The position numbers and the translations under genes were made by a program. From Fulvivirga imtechensis AK7 (lineage in GTDB: Bacteria; Bacteroidota; Bacteroidia; Cytophagales; Cyclobacteriaceae), in the NCBI RefSeq assembly GCF_000331535.1, contig NZ_AMZN01000008.1, forward strand, positions 1-64,000: DNA of 64,000 nucleotides, given 5' to 3'. The notes under the pieces were generated by a model. It saw nothing but the letters and a program-made list of their open reading frames with translations, was not told the DNA's origin and searched no databases. This document shows, in pieces, positions 1 to 8,935 of this stretch (position 1 is the stretch's first letter; every line of letters starts with the position of its first letter).

Positions 1-340
1 AAATCAAAAATTTTTTCTGAAGATCTGGCAGGTCAAAGTTCATAAGTCAGGAAAGCTTTACTAGTCCTTACAGGCTTAGTAAAGCAGGTCTTCCACTTCT
101 TCCGACTTCGGACTTTTCGTGTCTCACAATAGCCCCGGTGTCTGAACGGTTCAAAACCGTCTGACACCTAAAAAATAGCGCTCGCTGAGCTTAAACCTCC
201 GTTGCTGCCAAAACAGCAAATCAAAAATATTTTCTGAAGATCTGGCAGGTCAAAATTCATAGTCAGGAAAGCTTTACTAGTCCTTACAGGCTTAGTAAAG
301 CAGGCTTCCACTTCTTCCGACTTCGGACTTCTGACTTCTC
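1..340. repeat. direct repeat pair, about 120 bp, upstream of dinB
   Basis: Bases 1-118 and 218-337 are nearly identical. Both read from an AAATCAAAAAT start through GAAGATCTGGCAGGTCAAA and CTTCCACTTCTTCCGACTTC, with a few substitutions and small indels. The spacer at 119-217 holds unrelated sequence including a GGTGTCTGAACGG / CCGTCTGACACC inverted pair. No reading frame of convincing length lies in the first 434 bases. The function is unknown; it looks like a tandem duplication or a dispersed intergenic repeat. Confidence 0.8.
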
Positions 341-379
341 AAATCTATATTCTAAACACAACGGACCAGCAACAATATT

Positions 380-396
380 TACTAAAAATATTAGTA
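380..396. promoter_or_regulatory. candidate SOS/LexA-type operator upstream of dinB
   Basis: A perfect inverted repeat TACTAA-N5-TTAGTA lies about 55 bp before the dinB start and about 30 bp before a TATATTTG promoter core. Position and symmetry suit a repressor of a damage-inducible polymerase operon. The Bacteroidota LexA box is not something I can confirm from one site, so the assignment is inference. Confidence 0.35.
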
Positions 397-424
397 TTAG
401 CTATTAAATTTAGTACACGATAGC

Positions 425-432
425 TATATTTG
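425..432 (+). promoter_or_regulatory. Bacteroidota -7 element (TATATTTG) for dinB
   Basis: TATATTTG matches the TAnnTTTG -7 motif of Bacteroidota primary sigma promoters and sits 20 bp before the ATG at 453. This favours the ATG at 453 over the GTG at 435, which would lie almost on the transcription start. No clear -33 TTG is seen. Confidence 0.45.
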
Positions 433-452
433 TAGTGTGGGTAATCGTAAAA

Positions 453-1667
453 ATGGCTGAGCGTTCAATCTTACATATGGACCTGGATACTTTTTTTGTA
501 TCATGCGAGCGGCTGACCGACAGACGACTGGAGGGGAAGCCTATTTTAATAGGAGGAGTTAGCGATAGGGGAGTAGTGGCTTCCTGCAGCTATGAAGCCA
601 GGAAGTTTGGCATCCATTCGGCTATGCCTATGAAGCTGGCGCGGCAACTTTGTCCTGAAGCCATTGTGATCAAGGGCAATGCTTCCACTTACTCTAAAAA
701 ATCAGAAGAAGTAACCGAAATCATAAGGGAGTGGGTGCCCCTGTTTGAAAAGACCTCCATTGACGAATTCTACATCGATCTTTCGGGGATGGACCGTTTT
801 TTTAATGGCTTTAAGCTGGCTTCGGAGTTGCGCGAAAAGATCATAGATGGTACCGGGTTGCCAATTTCCTTTGGGCTGTCAGAAAATAAGACAGTTTCCA
901 AAGTAGCCACGGGAGAGGCCAAGCCAAACAATAAACTGAAAGTCGACCATGGCTTTGAAAAGATCTTTTTAAGTCCTCTGGCGGTGAATAAGATACCTAT
1001 GGTAGGGGAAAAGACCTATCAGTCGTTGCGTGATCTTGGGATTCGGAAAATAATGACCATTCAGCAGATGCCGGTAGAGTTGATGGAGAAGGTTTTTGGT
1101 AAAAACGGGGTAACTATCTGGGAAAAGGCCAATGGTATCGACCGTTCCCCGGTGGTACCCTATTCAGAGCGAAAATCCATATCCACAGAGCGGACTTTTG
1201 ACCGCGACACCATAGACGTCATCAAACTGAAAGGTATTCTGCTGGCCATGACAGAGAACCTGGCTTTTCAGCTTCGCAGGGGGCAGAAGCTTACATCATG
1301 TGTTACTGTAAAGGTGCGGTATTCTGACTTCAACACCCATACATTACAATCCCGCATTCCTTACACCTCTGCAGACCATATGCTCATTCCTACGGTATTG
1401 AACCTTTTTAACAGGCTGTATAACAAGCGTCTTTTGGTACGCCTGATTGGTGTCAGGTTCAGTCACCTGGTGAATGGCGGCTATCAGATCAATCTTTTTG
1501 AAGACGCAACGGAAATGATCAACCTGTATCAGGCAATGGACAAAGTGAGGGATAAATATGGCGACAGAACGGTCATGCGGGCAGCCGGCATAGAGGCAAA
1601 AACGATAAGCAGGTTTAATCCTTTTAAGGGAGAACCTCCGCCACTTTTACCAAACAGGAGAATGTGA
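453..1667 (+). CDS. dinB: Y-family DNA polymerase IV (DinB/UmuC-like)
   Basis: Error-prone lesion-bypass polymerase. The N-terminal catalytic motif HMDLDTFF (residues 8-15) and the SIDE motif (about 102-105) provide the acidic residues of the palm. A helix-hairpin-helix stretch around NKIPMVGEKTYQSL and the little-finger domain follow. QINLF (about 345-349) fits the QxxLF beta-clamp binding consensus. The tail (DKYGDRTVMRA) resembles UmuC/ImuB-type polymerases more than E. coli DinB. An upstream in-frame GTG at 435 would add six residues, but the ATG at 453 starts the conserved sequence directly. It is followed in the same direction by a DnaE-type polymerase, the usual pairing of a mutasome. 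The name polymerase IV is the family-level label; specificity is not visible. Confidence 0.93.
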   Translation: MAERSILHMDLDTFFVSCERLTDRRLEGKPILIGGVSDRGVVASCSYEARKFGIHSAMPMKLARQLCPEAIVIKGNASTYSKKSEEVTEIIREWVPLFEKTSIDEFYIDLSGMDRFFNGFKLASELREKIIDGTGLPISFGLSENKTVSKVATGEAKPNNKLKVDHGFEKIFLSPLAVNKIPMVGEKTYQSLRDLGIRKIMTIQQMPVELMEKVFGKNGVTIWEKANGIDRSPVVPYSERKSISTERTFDRDTIDVIKLKGILLAMTENLAFQLRRGQKLTSCVTVKVRYSDFNTHTLQSRIPYTSADHMLIPTVLNLFNRLYNKRLLVRLIGVRFSHLVNGGYQINLFEDATEMINLYQAMDKVRDKYGDRTVMRAAGIEAKTISRFNPFKGEPPPLLPNRRM

Positions 1668-1707
1668 AGGCGGAGCGCGTAGAGCAGAGCACCATGCGCC
1701 ACGAGCT

Positions 1708-1854
1708 TAGTTAGTGTCTCTAAGAAAACGTCAATGTCTGCGTTACGCTTGTCCCAAAATGCTCACCCCGACAACTGTAACAACTGTACGGGACTCCGCT
1801 TTTTGGGACTTCATTTCTTAAAGCCACTTAGAGTTTTCTAACAAGCGCTAGTTA
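1708..1854. mobile_element. MITE, TANNTA-target family, copy A
   Basis: Element bounded by TAGTTA on both sides (target duplication). Its terminal inverted repeats read GTGTCTCTAAGAAAAC on the left and GTTTTCTAACAAGCGC on the right. The interior carries the type 1 core (AATGTCTGCGTTACGC, then a hairpin between GTCCCAAAA and TTTTGGGAC). It lies between dinB and dnaE. Confidence 0.85.
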
Positions 1855-2051
1855 GCTGAGGTGGTTTTACAGTTTTCGATATGGGGCTATGAGGCTCGAG
1901 GAACCTGGTGTAAAGGGAGGGATGTGATATCAGGGTATTGCTACTAGCGCATGTGCGAAGTGTGAATTGGAATACCATATATTTAGGATGAGTCACAATA
2001 TTTATAAAAATTTAGACGCTCAGCGCTCAGCGCCTGGCACTACGCTCAATA

Positions 2052-5000
2052 ATGTATTTAAACACGCACACATATTACAGCTTTAAGTATGGCGCCATTA
2101 GTCCGGAGGAACTGCTGGTGGAGGGACAGAAGTGTGATGTGAAGGTGCTGCCCTTGACGGACATCAACTCTACAGCCGGATGTCTGAATTTCGTGAGGCT
2201 TTCGGAAAAGTATAATATACGGCCAGTATTGGGCATTGACTTCAGGAATGGAGTAAAACAGCAGTACGTGGGCCTGGCCAGAAACAATGAAGGGTTTAAA
2301 GAACTTAACGATCACCTGTCTGCACACCTTCATAGTAAAGCTGATTTTGCAGATCAGGCTCCGGATTTTGACCATGCATATGTGATCTATCCTTTTGCCA
2401 GCTACGGGGGTAAAGCACTAAAAACCAATGAATTTTTGGGTGTAACTCCCGCAGACCTGCTGAAGCTGCGTTTTTCATATTCAAAGTACGATCCTGAAAA
2501 ATTGGTAATCCTTCAAACTGTTACTTTCAGAGGAAAAAGAGATTTCAATGCCCATCGCTTACTCAGAGCTATAGATAATAATACGTTGCTTAGTAAGCTG
2601 CCTAAATCTGAAGAAGGGGAGCAACACCATAGCATGATGTTGGTGGGAGAGCTTAAAGAACGTTATAAAGAATTTCCCAGGGTGATAGAAAATACGTGTA
2701 TGCTGCTAGATGAATGCAGTATATCATTTGAATTTGGGGAAACGGCTCACCTCAACCTGAGTACATACACAGGCTCCGAAGAATGTGATTATCAGCTTGT
2801 AAAAAGGCTCTGTCAACGGGGTTTGAAGTATCGCTATGATAATCCCGGGCCGCAGATTTTCGAGAGGATAGAGAAGGAGTTGGAAATGATCCGTAAAAAG
2901 GGTTTTCTGGCTTATTTTCTTATTAATTGCAAAATCATCAACTACGCCCGCAAGAAGGGGTATTTTTATGTCGGCAGGGGTAGCGGAGCCAATAGTATTG
3001 TAGCCTACCTGCTGCGGATCACCGATGTAGATCCCGTAGAGCTGGATCTCTACTTTGAACGGTTTATTAACCTGTACCGGAAAAATCCTCCCGATTTCGA
3101 TATAGATTTTTCGTGGCGCGACCGGGAAGATATTACCCGTTTTATTTTTGAATATTTTAATAAAAGAGTGCCCGGAGGAGTGGCATTACTCGCTACTTAC
3201 AGCACTTTTCAATACCGGGCTACTGTGCGGGAGCTGGGTAAAGTATTTGGTTTGCCGCCTCATGAGATCAACCGGCTGGCTGATGGCGGTGAGGCTACTG
3301 ACGACATATCACGTTTAGTGCTAAAATATGGGTCTTTGATCGCTGATCTTCCCAGTCACCTCAGCATTCATGCAGGAGGCATTTTGATTGCTGAAAAGTC
3401 GATCCACTATTATACTGCTACCAGCCTGCCACCAAAAGGTTTCCCCGTTACGCACTTCGATATGCTCATTGCAGAGGATATCGGTCTGTATAAGTTTGAC
3501 ATACTGGCACAACGTGGATTAGGTAAGATCAAAGATGCTTTACAAATAATAAAGGACAACCGCCCTGATGCTGATGAGATCGACATTCATGATATCAAAC
3601 GGTTCAAAGAAGATGAAAGAGTAAAGGAAATACTGAGAGAGGGACAGGCTATAGGTTGTTTTTATGTGGAGTCACCGGCTATGCGGATGCTATTAAAAAA
3701 GCTGAGGGTGGATCATTACCTGGCGTTGGTTGCTGCCAGTTCGATTATCCGGCCTGGGGTGGCAAAATCAGGGATGATGCGTGAATATATCCTGAGATTT
3801 CGTGATCCTGAGCGGGTAAAAGACGCTCATCCTGTACTGTTGGAGATCATGCCCGATACCTTTGGGGTGATGGTGTACCAGGAAGATGTAATTAAAGTGG
3901 CATATCATTTTGCTGGCCTCGACCTGGGAGAAGCGGATGTGTTGCGCAGGGGTATGTCGGGTAAGTTTCGTTCCAGGGAGGAGTTTCAGCAGGTGCGGGA
4001 AAAATATTTCGCCAGTTGCAGGGAGTTGGGGCGGCCGGTTGAGTTGGCCGTAGATGTGTGGAGGCAGATAGAAAGCTTTGCCGGTTACGCTTTTGCTAAA
4101 GGGCATTCTGCTTCTTATGCTGTGGAAAGTTATCAAAGTTTGTATCTGAAAGCTCATTACCCAATAGAGTTTATGGTAAGCGTGCTGAATAACGGAGGAG
4201 GATTTTATCGGAGTGAGCTTTACATCCACGAAGCGCGAATGCATGGAGCGAAAGTGGTACCTCCCTGTGTTAACAAAAGCGAAGCGTATTCCGTCATTGA
4301 AGGCGCTAGAATTTATCTTGGGTTCGAACTGATCAAAGACCTGGAGTCGCGGGTGATTGATAATATTTTACAGGTTAGGAAAAAGCGCCCCTTTCTTAAC
4401 CTGGGTGATTTTCTGAAACGGGTATTCATTTCGTTGGAACAATTGAGTTTGCTAATACGTGCCGGAGGGTTTCGGTTTACGGGAAAATCAAAAAAAGAAC
4501 TGCTGTGGCAGGCTCATATGATGCTAGGGCAAACCAAAAGGTCGAATCCCGTTTCTTCTTTGTTTGATGCCCCGGTCAAAGAAATCACCCTTCCTAAATT
4601 GTATACTTACCAGTTTGAAGATGCTTTTGAAGAAATGGAATTGTTTGGATTTCCGCTTTGTGACCCTTTTCTACTCTTGAAAGAAAAAGTGATACCAGCC
4701 ATAGAGACATTCCGACCGGCTACTGTTGAAAGGGTTGCTGATCTGAAAAATCACCTCAATGAGGAAGTCGTTATTTACGGTTATTTGGTGGCTATCAAGA
4801 ATACCAGTACTTCAAAAGGAGACCGAATGTATTTCGGTACTTTTCTGGATCGTGCCGGGCACTTTATTGATACGGTCCATTTCCCTCCGGTAGCTGCCAA
4901 GTATCATTTCAGAGGGAAGGGGATCTATAAAATTACAGGTAAAGTGGTAGTGGAATTTGGTTTTTATACCATTGAGGTGACAGCTATGGAAAAGCTACCT

Positions 5001-5060
5001 TACATCGATGACCCGCGATATACCAATGATGTTGAAAGTCTCGAAATTATCAAAAGTTAA
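2052..5060 (+). CDS. dnaE: DNA polymerase III alpha subunit, short DnaE2/ImuC-like form
   Basis: C-family DNA polymerase, 1002 residues, shorter than the replicative DnaE (about 1160). An N-terminal PHP domain (1-200) has altered metal-site residues: NTHTYYS instead of HxHxxYS, and LTDINS where LTDHGN is usual, so the PHP site is probably inactive. The palm shows GRGSGANS (308-315) and the catalytic aspartates in PDFDIDF (347-353). YQEDVIKVA and the ADVLRRGMSGK motif follow, then helix-hairpin-helix sequence and a C-terminal OB fold (about 900-990). Its place behind a Y-family polymerase and the degenerate PHP point to the error-prone translesion class rather than the main replicase. No ImuA homologue is visible in the window. 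Confidence 0.9.
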   Translation: MYLNTHTYYSFKYGAISPEELLVEGQKCDVKVLPLTDINSTAGCLNFVRLSEKYNIRPVLGIDFRNGVKQQYVGLARNNEGFKELNDHLSAHLHSKADFADQAPDFDHAYVIYPFASYGGKALKTNEFLGVTPADLLKLRFSYSKYDPEKLVILQTVTFRGKRDFNAHRLLRAIDNNTLLSKLPKSEEGEQHHSMMLVGELKERYKEFPRVIENTCMLLDECSISFEFGETAHLNLSTYTGSEECDYQLVKRLCQRGLKYRYDNPGPQIFERIEKELEMIRKKGFLAYFLINCKIINYARKKGYFYVGRGSGANSIVAYLLRITDVDPVELDLYFERFINLYRKNPPDFDIDFSWRDREDITRFIFEYFNKRVPGGVALLATYSTFQYRATVRELGKVFGLPPHEINRLADGGEATDDISRLVLKYGSLIADLPSHLSIHAGGILIAEKSIHYYTATSLPPKGFPVTHFDMLIAEDIGLYKFDILAQRGLGKIKDALQIIKDNRPDADEIDIHDIKRFKEDERVKEILREGQAIGCFYVESPAMRMLLKKLRVDHYLALVAASSIIRPGVAKSGMMREYILRFRDPERVKDAHPVLLEIMPDTFGVMVYQEDVIKVAYHFAGLDLGEADVLRRGMSGKFRSREEFQQVREKYFASCRELGRPVELAVDVWRQIESFAGYAFAKGHSASYAVESYQSLYLKAHYPIEFMVSVLNNGGGFYRSELYIHEARMHGAKVVPPCVNKSEAYSVIEGARIYLGFELIKDLESRVIDNILQVRKKRPFLNLGDFLKRVFISLEQLSLLIRAGGFRFTGKSKKELLWQAHMMLGQTKRSNPVSSLFDAPVKEITLPKLYTYQFEDAFEEMELFGFPLCDPFLLLKEKVIPAIETFRPATVERVADLKNHLNEEVVIYGYLVAIKNTSTSKGDRMYFGTFLDRAGHFIDTVHFPPVAAKYHFRGKGIYKITGKVVVEFGFYTIEVTAMEKLPYIDDPRYTNDVESLEIIKS

Positions 5061-5084
5061 CTTGTTTTGAAATACGAGAGCATT

Positions 5085-5225
5085 TTTGGGGCAAGGCGTA
5101 ATGCAGACATTGGTATTTTTTACAGACACTATGTAGTGTCTATAAGAAAATTCTTGTCGTTATCGCGCCTGCCCCGGGCTTGCATACCTTTAATCAGTTT
5201 TGTTATATCGAACTCACGTTAATGT
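5085..5225. mobile_element. two truncated MITE ends plus a TAACGTGAGTTC-type end
   Basis: Two copies of the TANNTA-family element meet head to tail at TATGTA (5130-5135). One keeps only its right part (AATGCAGACATTGG to TTACAGACAC). The other keeps its left end (GTGTCTATAAGAAAATTC) followed by type 2 interior (TCGTTATCGCGCCTGCC). At 5210-5221 GAACTCACGTTA matches the ends of the 837-bp element at 34774-35610. The 255-bp gap up to 5315 holds no gene. Confidence 0.6.
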
Positions 5226-5315
5226 ACGGGCTTATAGCCTGAGGCTAATGTTGGCTACTGCCTATGCCGATTGCCTGCTAAACCCTATCTTGATCCGTGA
5301 ATCTTCATCCGGGAC

Positions 5316-5618
5316 TTATAGACCTGGCAATATATCTACCTGCTCCTCAGTGGGCTCATTATGTGTTTGACCTGTTTTAAATGCCACTATATGCTTTAAA
5401 AAGAATCCCAGAAAACCCAGGAATATAGTGATAAATGCAAGTACAAATAACCGGTTAATTATTAAAATGGCTATCCTTCCTGATGTTCTTTTTGTAGTTT
5501 TTGCAATGATGCCAGCTTTTATAAATTGGCTAATGCTAAAAAACAAAACCGTAGCAATGATACCAGCCAAACCCAATGGAGTAGACACATTAGATGCTAT
5601 CTCAAAAATCATTTCCAT
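5316..5618 (-). CDS. small two-helix membrane protein, unknown function
   Basis: A 100-residue protein with two predicted membrane segments (about residues 14-34 and 54-78) joined by a short basic loop (AKTTKRTSGR), and a polar C-terminal tail. The start at 5618 is chosen because a strong Shine-Dalgarno AGGAGG lies 4 bases upstream (5623-5628), rare in this phylum; a more upstream ATG at 5645 lacks one. No family is recognised and no conserved catalytic residues are visible. It stands alone between repeat debris and a 475-bp intergenic region. Confidence 0.6.
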   Translation of the reverse strand: MEMIFEIASNVSTPLGLAGIIATVLFFSISQFIKAGIIAKTTKRTSGRIAILIINRLFVLAFITIFLGFLGFFLKHIVAFKTGQTHNEPTEEQVDILPGL

Positions 5619-6120
5619 ATTACCTCCTAACACTTTTCCTATCAATTATCGCCAATGAGCAGCGATTCTCAGGCAATGGATTAATCCGAAAAAACTGCTG
5701 TCAGACTAGGGTATGATAAGCATGTTAATGTTGTTCTTTTATTATTAAACAACGAATAGCCGAATAAGGATGCAAGCGCACTGATATTGCGCTCTGGAAA
5801 TGTGTATTTTTTCCACAGAAAACGTCACTTTCTATTCTTAAGGTTACCTTTTTACATTCTACGGGATTAATAGAATTTACATGGTTAAACATGTAATATT
5901 TTGTAGATGAAATTCCTCATTATTGATAAATGCTTTAAAGTCAATGTTTTACAATTAGTTTGTTTAAGGAGAATGAACGAATAAACTAAAAGAGAGTTTG
6001 TTTTTTCACACCTATCTCTTACATCAGAGACTCAAAACCTCATTTTAATTAAAGATTTTTGCTTCTGGCATCGAAGTTGTGGCTGTCGCCAAAGGTATTT
6101 CCGGTATATTTTCAATGCTT
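5619..6120. other. intergenic region with no gene seen
   Basis: About 500 AT-rich bases between the divergent side of the small membrane protein and the end of the monooxygenase gene. Only short frames occur on either strand. The part next to 5618 carries the ribosome binding site and presumably the promoter of the membrane protein. No member of the repeat families described elsewhere was found here. Confidence 0.5.
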
Positions 6121-7266
6121 TTAACACGAAAATTTCTCGGGTACCGCATATAATTCCTGCATCTGTTTGATCAGTATCTTTTTAGGAGTCATCCTGATGC
6201 CTGCTTTAATCAATGGCTGGAGAAGTGGGTTGTGTGATAACTGACCAAACCGCCATGAATTGTTGACTACCAGGTCTACTTTTTTCCTCCTGTGGTTTTC
6301 AAAGCATGCAAAAGCTTTTGCCGGATCAGCTACCTTGGATAAGATATTGCTGATATAGTAGGCATCTTCCACCCCTTGAGCTGCACCTTGCCCCATATTA
6401 GGGGTCATGGCATGAGCAGCGTCTCCCAGGAGGCATACATTTCCTGTATGCCATCGGTCCAGTCTTTTAAGATCATACAGATCGTGACGTATTATTTTGT
6501 CGGGCGGAGTGCGATTAATAATGGACGATACCGGCTCTGCAAAATCGCTGAAGGTGTCCAGGAGCTTTTCTTTTAATGTTGCGCTGTCGTTATTGCCATG
6601 GGGAGCCATGCTTTTTACGGCAAACCAATATACCTCACTGTCTCCAATCACTGAAAAGCCAAAGCGTTTTCTTCTTCCCCAGCTTTCTATACATGAACTT
6701 CTAAAGTGGTCGTCAAGCCGGATTTTGGCCACCCCTCGCCAACAGGTTTGCCCGGAGTAGCGGAGCTTTGCATCAGGGAATAGGTGATTTCGTACTATTG
6801 AATGTAAACCATCGGCACCAAGCAGTATATCCCCTGTAACTTCCGTGTTTCCGAATGTTACTTTTACCTGATTTCCTGTTTGCTCATGGTTTACATATGC
6901 CTTGTTGAGAGATATTTTCTTAGCGGAGAGGTTATGGTAAAGCACCTCTTGCAGTCTGGCGCGGTGAATAGAGGTGATGCTGTAACCACCATCAATAGCC
7001 AAATTCACTGCTGGGTTCAGGGGCTTGAGATCTCTACCCGCAATTTGCACCCGGTCCAGTTGTACTCCAGCCTGTTTAACCTCTCTGGCTATGTCCAGCC
7101 ATTCAAATACTTTCATCGCATTTGGGGCTACCCAGATACCGGCACCTACTGGCTCCATCCGGGGTGCCTTTTCATAAATATGAAAAGGGATGCCCATTTT
7201 TTGTAAGGAAAGCGCAGTGGTGAGTCCTGTTATTCCTGCTCCTGCAATGATTACTTTCATGCGCAT
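6121..7266 (-). CDS. FAD-dependent monooxygenase (UbiH/PhzS-type)
   Basis: Flavoprotein hydroxylase of the class A aromatic/isoprenoid monooxygenase superfamily. The Rossmann fingerprint GAGITG (9-14) opens the FAD domain, with the ribose-binding acid in YEKAP. GADGLHSIVR is the DG motif and LLGDAAHAMTPNMGQG the second FAD motif (GD). Its 381 residues are typical for the family. Start is MRMKV at 7266 or MKV at 7260. The closest named relatives are probably zeaxanthin-epoxidase-like or 3-hydroxybenzoate-6-hydroxylase-like proteins; the substrate cannot be read from sequence. It stands alone, with a MITE about 80 bp upstream. Confidence 0.88.
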   Translation of the reverse strand: MRMKVIIAGAGITGLTTALSLQKMGIPFHIYEKAPRMEPVGAGIWVAPNAMKVFEWLDIAREVKQAGVQLDRVQIAGRDLKPLNPAVNLAIDGGYSITSIHRARLQEVLYHNLSAKKISLNKAYVNHEQTGNQVKVTFGNTEVTGDILLGADGLHSIVRNHLFPDAKLRYSGQTCWRGVAKIRLDDHFRSSCIESWGRRKRFGFSVIGDSEVYWFAVKSMAPHGNNDSATLKEKLLDTFSDFAEPVSSIINRTPPDKIIRHDLYDLKRLDRWHTGNVCLLGDAAHAMTPNMGQGAAQGVEDAYYISNILSKVADPAKAFACFENHRRKKVDLVVNNSWRFGQLSHNPLLQPLIKAGIRMTPKKILIKQMQELYAVPEKFSC

Positions 7267-7346
7267 ATCTTTTAGTATAGGTGTAAGATAGGAGTATTGA
7301 GACTAAAGTATCTCATTTTACGTTGGTATTACCATTCTTGACCAGC

Positions 7347-7532
7347 TACTTAGTGTTTCTAAGAAAACATCAATGTTTGCGTTATGCTTGTCCCAAAAAT
7401 GCTCACATACCCCAGTACGCTCCGCTTTTGGGACTTCACAAGCCCTTGCTCTGCCGAAGCGGCTATGCAAAGGCGAGCTTGACCTTGACGTTTTCTTAAA
7501 GCCACTTAGAGTTTTCTTACAGACACTACTTA
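7347..7532. mobile_element. MITE, TANNTA-target family, copy B (longest, 176 bp core)
   Basis: TACTTA duplicated at both ends. Ends are GTGTTTCTAAGAAAAC and GTTTTCTTACAGACAC. The interior hairpin is GTCCCAAAAATGC...GCTTTTGGGAC, followed by an extra segment (GAAGCGGCTATGCAAAGGCG) that other copies lack. The 325-bp gap 7267-7591 holds nothing else. Confidence 0.9.
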
Positions 7533-7591
7533 TGACTCTTCTTTCATTTCAGATACTGAAAAATAAAAAAACATTTTGCTTTAAGGTGCCC

Positions 7592-8239
7592 TTAAAATGA
7601 ATATTTTAAATATACGTTCAATGCCGGTACTGTTTGATCAAAGGCTCTTCCATAGCCTGGTATCGCATAGGTATCAATGGGTGAAAACTTCTCTTTATTG
7701 TTGAGGATGCGCAAACTGATATTTCCACCCAGATACCAATGGCTCTGCTTAAACCTTTTTTCAGTTCCAAATACCACCTCAAACCAGTCTGCCTGTAAGT
7801 CTTTTCTGGTATATTTCTCAATGCGACTGGGCCAGATTTTACTGGATATTTGATAACTTCCAGTTTCCTCGAACTGGCTTCGCGCATAGCGCACGCCTAT
7901 ATAAAAAGAATTAGTGGCATCAAATGGTAGCAGGTAATTAACGCCTGCCCGTGCGTACATTCCTTCCGAGGTGTAGGAGCCATTTTCAAAAGCCCCTCCG
8001 GGTTCCAGTCGTGCCCAGCCGAGTTGAACGTGAGGTGCAAACCTGTTTTTTAGCTGGAAGGATATGCCCGCCTCTCCTTTGAGTTCGAAATCGGTCGGAA
8101 TAGTCAATAACTTGCCGTAGTCAATATAAATAGAAAGCCCGGTGTTTGTACTTGCAACAGCATTCTGACTTTGTGCAAAGGCCCTGAGTGCGAAAAATGT
8201 GAATATGGTACTAAAAATAAGCAGTAACCTTAGCTTCAT
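7592..8239 (-). CDS. DUF6048 outer-membrane protein
   Basis: 215-residue secreted protein predicted to form an outer-membrane beta-barrel. A signal peptide covers MKLRLLLIFSTIFTFFALRA to FAQ. The body alternates amphipathic strands (IYIDYGKLL, GISFQLKNRF, FYIGVRYARS, ALNVYLKYSF) and contains IPGYGRAF near the end, which I associate with the DUF6048 family. The reading frame extends upstream to 8356, but the signal peptide places the start at 8239. The gene overlaps the end of the upstream DUF6452 gene by 29 bp, so the two are translationally linked. No biochemical role is known to me for this pair. Confidence 0.8.
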   Translation of the reverse strand: MKLRLLLIFSTIFTFFALRAFAQSQNAVASTNTGLSIYIDYGKLLTIPTDFELKGEAGISFQLKNRFAPHVQLGWARLEPGGAFENGSYTSEGMYARAGVNYLLPFDATNSFYIGVRYARSQFEETGSYQISSKIWPSRIEKYTRKDLQADWFEVVFGTEKRFKQSHWYLGGNISLRILNNKEKFSPIDTYAIPGYGRAFDQTVPALNVYLKYSF

Positions 8240-8861
8240 TGCTTGAGAAATTTGTAGAATCCTTTTGTGAAATTTTGATAGAATTGAAACTGTACTCAGT
8301 AATGTCAAAGTTGTTCGCCAAAATAGTGACAGTACGCTCTTTGACCGCAGTTTCACGAGAATAGGTGGCTTCCAGTGTATAGGTTTCCCCGTTGATGGTG
8401 ATATAATACCTGCTAATATCAGCGTTGCTATTCAAAGGGAATTTATAGCTGGTGAGGCTATCCTCATAAGTGACTTCACTTTCACCGGCATCTCCGGTAA
8501 GCCGGTCTAGCTGTACCTTACCCGATTTTATCACTTTAATATTGTTATTGACAGTTGTTTGTTCTTTGGTAAGAGCAGCTTTTTGATCTTTCAAAGAAGA
8601 TAAATTTCCGGAATAATCAGTCTCATCGCCATTTGCGATAAGCCCGGTAATGACAGAGACACTGTCATCGATATCCTTTATTGCTGCTTTGATCTCTTTT
8701 TGGCGAACGGTTAGCCGGTCCATGCTGTCCTGGTTAATGAACACAACCTTAAAGAAGGGTTCAGCTCCAGACAAATTAAGCTCATTATCATCACAGCTTA
8801 TGGCAATCAACACAAGACAACCAAAAAAGAACAGTAGTAATGTTCGGGTAGTGTATTTCAT
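8211..8861 (-). CDS. DUF6452-like lipoprotein
   Basis: 216-residue lipoprotein: MKYTTRTLLLFFFGCLVLIA followed by the lipobox cysteine in ISCDD. A predicted helical stretch (about 40-100, QKEIKAAIKDIDDS... and KDQKAALTKEQTTV) is inserted before the family-like beta part (YYITINGETYTLEATYSRE). The open frame runs on upstream to 9146, but that stretch is translation of GAACTGA repeat DNA and is not protein. Pairing with DUF6048 downstream is the usual Bacteroidota arrangement. Function unknown. Confidence 0.75.
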   Translation of the reverse strand: MKYTTRTLLLFFFGCLVLIAISCDDNELNLSGAEPFFKVVFINQDSMDRLTVRQKEIKAAIKDIDDSVSVITGLIANGDETDYSGNLSSLKDQKAALTKEQTTVNNNIKVIKSGKVQLDRLTGDAGESEVTYEDSLTSYKFPLNSNADISRYYITINGETYTLEATYSRETAVKERTVTILANNFDITEYSFNSIKISQKDSTNFSSNEAKVTAYF

Positions 8862-8935
8862 AGTGTACAACAAAAATAAAAAACAGTTAGCAGTTCTCGC
8901 TTCCCATTTCCTGTTTTTTAATATAAACAGAAAAA

